Assembly (NCBI GenBank): GCA_964615845.1
Contig: CAZTRC010000003.1
Coordinates: 1 to 50,525 of the forward strand
Reading direction: 5' to 3'
Source of the DNA: CAYRQF01 sp964615845
GTDB lineage: Bacteria > Patescibacteriota > Minisyncoccia > Phycocordibacterales > CSBR16-119
Length of the DNA stretch: 50,525 nucleotides
The notes beneath the pieces were generated by a model that ran no database searches, had not been told where the DNA came from, and saw only the letters and a list, made by a program, of their open reading frames with translations. Below, one piece after another: positions 46,394-50,525 of this stretch; position 1 is the stretch's first letter, and each line of letters begins with the position of its first letter. The position numbers and the translations under genes are program-made.

Positions 46394-47902
46394 ATGATGA
46401 TAAAATACCTAAAATATTTTCTTGCACTCCTAGCGCTGTTGACGTTCTCTCCTTTTGCAAACGTCGAAGCGGCCATTCTTGACAACGGCTATCTTTTGAC
46501 CGAAGCCACGACCACTTCTGCGGCTCCGAATAGTCCAACGGGCAGCGCTACGCTAAAAGGCATACTTTATCCGCTTGTTCCAGGAGATAATCCTTCTGCC
46601 GCTCAAGTATATTTTGAGAGCCAAAAAGTTGGGACGACTGGGGTTGTATTGCATCCATATTTTTCATCTCTTGCAAATGGAAATTTTGAACAAACCATCG
46701 CTTCGCTTGATTGTGGCGCGACTTATAAATTCTGGATGTTCGAATTTCCGGGAGATACCTTGATTCAAGTTGATACCGTCGGCGGATCGCTTCAGCCAGG
46801 ATTTTCTTTGCCGGTTGTTTGCGCGAGTACTCCTCCGCCAGGATCTTCGAGCGACCAAATGGCGCCGGCGCTCGCTGGTGCTCAAGTGATTGCCGGAGTT
46901 AATTGGGGCAACGTTTCTGCAACCGATCACTCCATAAATATTAGTAACGCTCACATCATTCCGCTCGTATATGGCGGTTCTAAGACTTTCAAAGTTGAAT
47001 ACGGCACCGGCACTGCCAATGGCAACAACGAGCCTGCTGGAGGCGGCACCTTCCTTGGTTATAGCCAGAACATTACCAGGAATCCGCCATACAATTTCAG
47101 CCTCCAGATCGGTGCGCTGGCCCCAAACACCAGTTACTATTTTAATTTGTGGGAAATTAATGGCAACACCGAAGGCAATTTATTTGTCTATGGTTTCAAA
47201 CAAACAAGTCAGCTCACTGGTAGTCAGGGCCTCCTATATACTTTCCCTGATGCCACCTCTGTGCATGTCTACGGCAATCTCTTGAACGACGACGGCCAGG
47301 CACTCGCCGGACTTCCGATTGATATTGAAATTCGCGCGACCGAAGATCCGAACTCAACGCTCGTAAACAATATTTCAGTCGTCGTGGGCGGTAGCAACAT
47401 CATCAACGGTAACGGATTTTATGAATATACTTTTACCGGTCTTACGCCAAACACCATTTATTATCTTTTCTTGAGAAACTCTACGACCAACGCTCTCATT
47501 ATGGGGCCGGTCGAGTTCACCATGCCCTCGAGCTACACTCCGCCAACACCAACACCGTCGCCCAATACAACTTTTAGCGGTGGCTTGGTCGCTTGCGATG
47601 GAATTACTAACCCTTGTGATTTCAATAGCCTCATCGACTCTATCAATCGCGTTATCAATTTCTTGATCGTATTCGTGGCCTTTCCGGTCGTGGCGCTAGT
47701 CATCGCTTGGGCTGGTATCAAGCTCATCACCAGCGGCGGAAGTGAAGAAGCCAAGACTGGCGCCAAGAGTATAATCAAGAAAGTGTTGATAGGTTTTATT
47801 GTGGCGCTCCTTTGTTGGTCTATAATTAAACTTATCCTAGTGACGCTTGGCTATGTGCCGACGGGCACGCTTTGGAGTGTATTTGGAACAAGTCCTAATT
47901 AA
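46394..47902 (+). CDS. Secreted fibronectin-like protein fused to a T4SS_pilin-like C-terminus
   Basis: 502 residues. Signal peptide (YLKYFLALLALLTFSPFA). The exterior of about 380 residues has repeated beta-sandwich-like units with fibronectin-type ends (GALAPNTSYYFNLWEING; FTGLTPNTIYYLFLRN) and a Pro/Thr linker. The last 90 residues (NSLIDSINRVINFLIVFVAF, then GIKLITSGGSEEAKTGAKSI and a second helix) match the two-helix T4SS_pilin type found in CPR. So an adhesin-like domain appears carried on a pilin-type subunit. Operon with 45089. Confidence 0.7.
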   Translation: MMIKYLKYFLALLALLTFSPFANVEAAILDNGYLLTEATTTSAAPNSPTGSATLKGILYPLVPGDNPSAAQVYFESQKVGTTGVVLHPYFSSLANGNFEQTIASLDCGATYKFWMFEFPGDTLIQVDTVGGSLQPGFSLPVVCASTPPPGSSSDQMAPALAGAQVIAGVNWGNVSATDHSINISNAHIIPLVYGGSKTFKVEYGTGTANGNNEPAGGGTFLGYSQNITRNPPYNFSLQIGALAPNTSYYFNLWEINGNTEGNLFVYGFKQTSQLTGSQGLLYTFPDATSVHVYGNLLNDDGQALAGLPIDIEIRATEDPNSTLVNNISVVVGGSNIINGNGFYEYTFTGLTPNTIYYLFLRNSTTNALIMGPVEFTMPSSYTPPTPTPSPNTTFSGGLVACDGITNPCDFNSLIDSINRVINFLIVFVAFPVVALVIAWAGIKLITSGGSEEAKTGAKSIIKKVLIGFIVALLCWSIIKLILVTLGYVPTGTLWSVFGTSPN

Positions 47903-47907
47903 ATTAT

Positions 47908-48379
47908 ATGAATGTTAAAGCTCAAAAAATTTATTTAAGCCTTCTCGCTCTCACCATCTTCGCGAGCGTTTCGATTTTTTCCGCGAGCGCTCAAACCGGC
48001 GGCNNNNNNNNNNNNNNNNNNNNNNNNNNNNNNNNNNNNNNNNNNNNNNNNNNNNNNNNNNNNNNNNNNNNNNNNNNNNNNNNNNNNNNNNNNNNNNNNN
48101 NNNCTCGGCCTCACTAATCCTTTGGCTGGCACCATCGACGACATTCCGCAATTGTTCCAAAAGATAATCTATATCGTGATCAAGATCGGCATACCGCTTG
48201 TGGCTATCGCCATCCTTTATTCTGGATTCCTCTTTGTCACCGCCCGTGGCCGCGACGAACAGCTCAAAACTGCCAAGAACGTCCTCCTCTTTGCCGTAAT
48301 TGGCGGTTTGCTACTCCTTGCTTCCTGGCTAGTCGCCGAAGCCATACGAGACGCGCTTCTCAATATCAACAATCCATAA
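47908..48379 (+). CDS. T4SS_pilin-like protein, interrupted by an assembly gap
   Basis: The start (KIYLSLLALTIFASVSIFSA, then SAQTGG) is a signal peptide. After 100 Ns the sequence resumes LGLTNPLAGTIDDIPQLF and shows two membrane helices (KIIYIVIKIGIPLVAIAILY; VLLFAVIGGLLLLASWLVAE) separated by a basic RGRDEQLKTAKN loop, the pilin pattern. If this is one gene the true gap must be a multiple of 3, because both edges fall on codon boundaries. Otherwise two genes meet in the gap. It ends 2 nt before the next pilin gene. Confidence 0.65.
48004..48103. other. Assembly gap (100 N)
   Basis: Exactly 100 undetermined bases, probably a placeholder of arbitrary length inside the repetitive pilin-like gene array. 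Confidence 0.98.
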
Positions 48380-48381
48380 AT

Positions 48382-49245
48382 ATGAATAAAATACTTTTGA
48401 AATTAGCTCTGACCCTATCCCTCATCTTTTTCATCTTGCCGTTTTTCGCCTTCGCTCAAACAGGCGGTCCGGGCCCTCAGATCATTTGGAATGGAGCTAT
48501 TACTGTCGATAGCGACGGCATTACCTCTGGTAATCTCACGATGTCGGGCATAACGAACCCTAGCCAATTGCTCCTCATCATCCTTATTGATTCCGATACA
48601 AGCTTCAATCCTCCCGTCGGCGATGCATATCTTGGAAGTCCGCTTAGTGGCAATGCGACATCCGGCACGGCGACATTTACCGCGAGTGGATATCCTGCTG
48701 GAACTTTTTTCAAACCGGTTATCATCGATATGGGTTCATATACGGGACAAGTCTTCACGCTCGATAGTTGTAATTTCATGTTTATAACTTGTGTAACTGG
48801 TCCGACGCTCGCTAGCACCGGAGACGTGAGCGATGGTAGTCCTCTCGACGACGGACCCGGCACCGGCGGCGGGCCTTTGGAAGACGGTGATCCCGGTCTT
48901 GCCGATTACAGTTTTACTTCAACCATCAAAAACCCCCTCTGTCCAACCACCAACGATCCCAATTGTGAATTCGACATTCTAGAGTTCTTGCAAAAGCTCT
49001 TTGCCAACCTAGTCAAGATTGCTATCCCGATTCTGGTCGTCTTCATGATTTTCTCTGGATTCTTGTTTGTCGAAGCGCAAGGTAACGAAGAAAAGCTCGC
49101 CAACGCTCGCAAGAACTTCCTTTACGTTATAATAGGCGGAGCCCTCATCTTCGGCGCGTGGACTATCGCGATGCTTTTGAAGGGCACCGTCGATCAATTT
49201 GAAGAACCGATCGCATTTTTGAAATTAATTATTAATTTAGTTTAA
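48382..49245 (+). CDS. T4SS_pilin-like protein with long exterior insert
   Basis: 287 residues. Signal peptide (LLKLALTLSLIFFILPFF, A-F-A-Q). About 180 residues of beta-rich exterior follow (IIWNGAITVDSDGITSGNL) with a Gly/Asp/Pro linker. Then come a Cys-containing segment (KNPLCPTTNDPNCEFD) and the pilin module: helix LVKIAIPILVVFMIFSGFLF, loop QGNEEKLANARKNF, helix VIIGGALIFGAWTIAMLL. Closely related in its C-terminus to the 47908 product. Confidence 0.75.
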   Translation: MNKILLKLALTLSLIFFILPFFAFAQTGGPGPQIIWNGAITVDSDGITSGNLTMSGITNPSQLLLIILIDSDTSFNPPVGDAYLGSPLSGNATSGTATFTASGYPAGTFFKPVIIDMGSYTGQVFTLDSCNFMFITCVTGPTLASTGDVSDGSPLDDGPGTGGGPLEDGDPGLADYSFTSTIKNPLCPTTNDPNCEFDILEFLQKLFANLVKIAIPILVVFMIFSGFLFVEAQGNEEKLANARKNFLYVIIGGALIFGAWTIAMLLKGTVDQFEEPIAFLKLIINLV

Positions 49246-49248
49246 AAC

Positions 49249-49620
49249 ATGAAGAAAATAAATTTGTTTTTCGTGCCGCTCTTGTATCTCGTGCCGATAA
49301 TTGCCAGCGCTCAAGGTAATGGAGTTTGTGATTATGAAATTACCAGTATTGCTTTGGTGTTTCACTTGTTTGGATGTATCTTATCATCGGCGGTAATTCC
49401 GCTTCTCATTACTCTCTCAGTCGTTATGTTCATTGTTGGCGTCCTCAAATATTTGACCAAAGCTGACGAAGTCAAAGAACGCGAGGAGGGTAGAAAGTTT
49501 ATGATTTACGGTATCGTGGCCTTGTTCGTAATGGTCTCTATCTGGGGCTTGGTCGGGATTATCCAGGGTACGTTCGGTGTTGGCACCAATGTACTTATTC
49601 CACAACTACAGGGAATTTAG
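49249..49620 (+). CDS. T4SS_pilin-like protein
   Basis: 123 residues. Signal peptide (NLFFVPLLYLVPIIASAQ), a short exterior with two Cys (NGVCDYE, FGCILSS), helix VIPLLITLSVVMFIVGVLKY, loop KADEVKEREEGRKF and helix IYGIVALFVMVSIWGLVGII. The motif VMVSIWGLV is shared with the 49710 product (VIVSIWGLV), so these are recent paralogues. It starts 3 nt after the previous gene. Confidence 0.8.
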   Translation: MKKINLFFVPLLYLVPIIASAQGNGVCDYEITSIALVFHLFGCILSSAVIPLLITLSVVMFIVGVLKYLTKADEVKEREEGRKFMIYGIVALFVMVSIWGLVGIIQGTFGVGTNVLIPQLQGI

Positions 49621-49640
49621 GCTTTGACGTCATATTTACG

Positions 49641-49649
49641 TGTTATAAT
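49641..49649 (+). promoter_or_regulatory. Extended -10 promoter of the last two pilin genes
   Basis: TGTTATAAT with a leader of about 54 nt that is AT-rich and has no Shine-Dalgarno. It would allow the 49710 gene to be expressed more strongly than the upstream pilin genes. Confidence 0.6.
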
Positions 49650-49709
49650 ATTCGCGTAAGAGTTATTAAAAATTTGGTCGCTTAGTATTTATTATTAATA
49701 ATATTGTTT

Positions 49710-50123
49710 ATGAATAGATTTTTGAAATTAGTAGCTGGAGTTATTCCGTTTGCTTTGCCAGCGGTTGCTTTGGCGCAAAACAGCATCGGCAACCTTCCAG
49801 GTGGACAGGACACTCTTGGAATTTTGGGTGTTGTCTCTAACATCTTCGGTATCGTGATTCCTATCCTTATAACCTTTGCGGTTATCTGGGTTATCATCGG
49901 CGTTATCAAATACGCTACCGCCGGAGACGAAGAAAAGCAAGGAGAGGCTCGCAAGATGATCATCCACGCGATTATCGCGTTGTTCGTCATCGTCTCTATC
50001 TGGGGCTTGGTGGCTATTCTCAACCAGACATTCGGAATCGGTCAAGGAGGACAAAACGTCGGAAACTGCCAGCCTATTTACGATCCTGACTCCAACACCT
50101 TCGTTGAACCTCCACAGTGCTAG
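49710..50123 (+). CDS. T4SS_pilin-like protein (likely major pilin)
   Basis: 137 residues. Signal peptide (MNRFLKLVAGVIPFALPAVA, LAQ), then GNLPGGQDTLGILGVVSNIF, helix IVIPILITFAVIWVIIGVIK, loop ATAGDEEKQGEARKM and helix IIHAIIALFVIVSIWGLVAI. A Cys-containing tail NVGNCQPIYD...PPQC could form a disulfide. It has its own promoter, which suggests the main structural subunit (inference). ATG 49710 gives the better signal peptide; an in-frame TTG-like start 6 nt upstream is possible. Confidence 0.8.
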   Translation: MNRFLKLVAGVIPFALPAVALAQNSIGNLPGGQDTLGILGVVSNIFGIVIPILITFAVIWVIIGVIKYATAGDEEKQGEARKMIIHAIIALFVIVSIWGLVAILNQTFGIGQGGQNVGNCQPIYDPDSNTFVEPPQC

Positions 50124-50137
50124 TGATTTAATCTCAC

Positions 50138-50470
50138 ATGATTGAAATTCTCGCTCTGTTTACGCCAGTCGCATATGCGTCAGTCGATGTCTTTGTCAGG
50201 AAGGTCAATACATATTTGGTAAACCCATTTATAGTGTTCCTCATTACTCTTGCTGTTGTCTACTTCCTCTATGGAGTTTTCCAATACTTGAGTAATACTG
50301 ACGAAGCTGACGCACGAGCGAAGGGCAGAGATCACATGATTTGGGGCAGTATCGGACTCTTTATCATGGTGTCGGTATTCCTCCTGATGAGGATAATCCT
50401 CGGAACTATCGGCATCGACGAAGATCAGATAAATCCGCAAACAGGGGAGATAAATATCACTGTGAATTAG
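50138..50470 (+). CDS. T4SS_pilin-like protein
   Basis: 110 residues. MIEILALFTPVAYASVDVFV is a short signal-like start. Then come helix NPFIVFLITLAVVYFLYGVF, loop NTDEADARAKGRDHM, helix IWGSIGLFIMVSVFLLMRII, and a polar tail ending GEINITVN. Same module as the three preceding genes. Followed by a terminator. Confidence 0.78.
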   Translation: MIEILALFTPVAYASVDVFVRKVNTYLVNPFIVFLITLAVVYFLYGVFQYLSNTDEADARAKGRDHMIWGSIGLFIMVSVFLLMRIILGTIGIDEDQINPQTGEINITVN

Positions 50471-50494
50471 TGTCGTAGGAAAAATTTAAGCGTA

Positions 50495-50520
50495 AAGGCC
50501 CCGGGTAAAACCGGGGCCTT
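50495..50520 (+). terminator. Hairpin terminator after the pilin-like cluster
   Basis: AAGGCCCCGG and CCGGGGCCTT pair around GGTAAAA... (6 nt), close to the end of the window. Confidence 0.7.
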
Positions 50521-50525
50521 CGCTT

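Noticed and set aside
1..50525. UGA recoded as glycine (Gracilibacteria/SR1 code)
   Set aside because: UGA ends several genes cleanly (for example at 8713, 11923, 14464 and 23339) directly before terminators, and recognised proteins have no internal UGA.
1..50525. Insertion sequences, prophage or plasmid backbone
   Set aside because: No transposase, integrase, phage structural or replication-initiator gene was recognised, despite the likely acquired single genes.

Overview
The window looks like a chromosome segment from an ultrasmall bacterium of the Candidate Phyla Radiation (Patescibacteria), most likely a Parcubacteria-type lineage. The signs are compact core genes, almost no Shine-Dalgarno sequences, a run of CPR-type T4SS_pilin proteins, a lamin-tail/PKD surface protein, a stand-alone family-1 solute-binding protein, a DUF5667-type anti-sigma partner and a MurL-like epimerase. 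TGA ends several genes, so the standard bacterial code (table 11) applies, not the Gracilibacteria/SR1 code. One 100-N assembly gap lies at 48004-48103.

Layout. 1-5000: cell-wall related proteins, a 30-residue histone-H1-like peptide and secA. 5000-17500: dnaE, a PaaX/Cas2-fold regulator between two copies of a 39-nt palindrome, rnhB, truB, gdhA, a DUF2914 membrane protein, a zinc-ribbon protein, uppP and a lexA operon with an SOS box in its promoter. 17500-26400: small membrane and acidic proteins, a MurL-like protein, a calcineurin-like phosphatase, tRNA-Asn, a DoxX-like protein, a PurO-type IMP cyclohydrolase, DUF167, a ribosome hibernation factor and a stand-alone PurH-type IMP cyclohydrolase domain. 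26400-31600 (mostly minus strand): lepB, hisS, def, fmt, with pth divergent and rpsA behind a structured leader. 31600-37250: a HerA/VirD4-like ATPase, the lamin-tail surface protein, and a sigma/anti-sigma pair. 37400-44900: uracil-DNA glycosylase, ychF, three secreted or membrane small genes, an MBL-fold protein, gyrA and a methyltransferase. 45000-50500: a solute-binding protein followed by five T4SS_pilin-like genes.

Two expression styles alternate. Many core genes have an extended -10 element ending 6-8 nt (10-11 nt in two cases) before the ATG, implying leaderless or nearly leaderless mRNAs. Scattered between them are single genes with a TTGACA-like -35, a 17-18 nt spacer, an A/C-rich untranslated leader and usually their own hairpin terminator. 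One of these encodes a predicted Bacteroidota type IX secretion sorting domain, and others have Bacteroidota-looking signal peptides, so this set may be acquired DNA.

The most unusual structure is a pair of elements (13251-13346 and, inverted, 44928-45024). Each has perfect 22-bp inverted arms whose sequence differs between copies. The arms enclose a conserved core of about 52 nt in which two constant strands flank a small hairpin whose pairing is kept although its sequence changes. I do not recognise this as a known family. Two further inverted repeats with arms of about 22 bp but other cores lie at 10002-10115 and 40799-40866.
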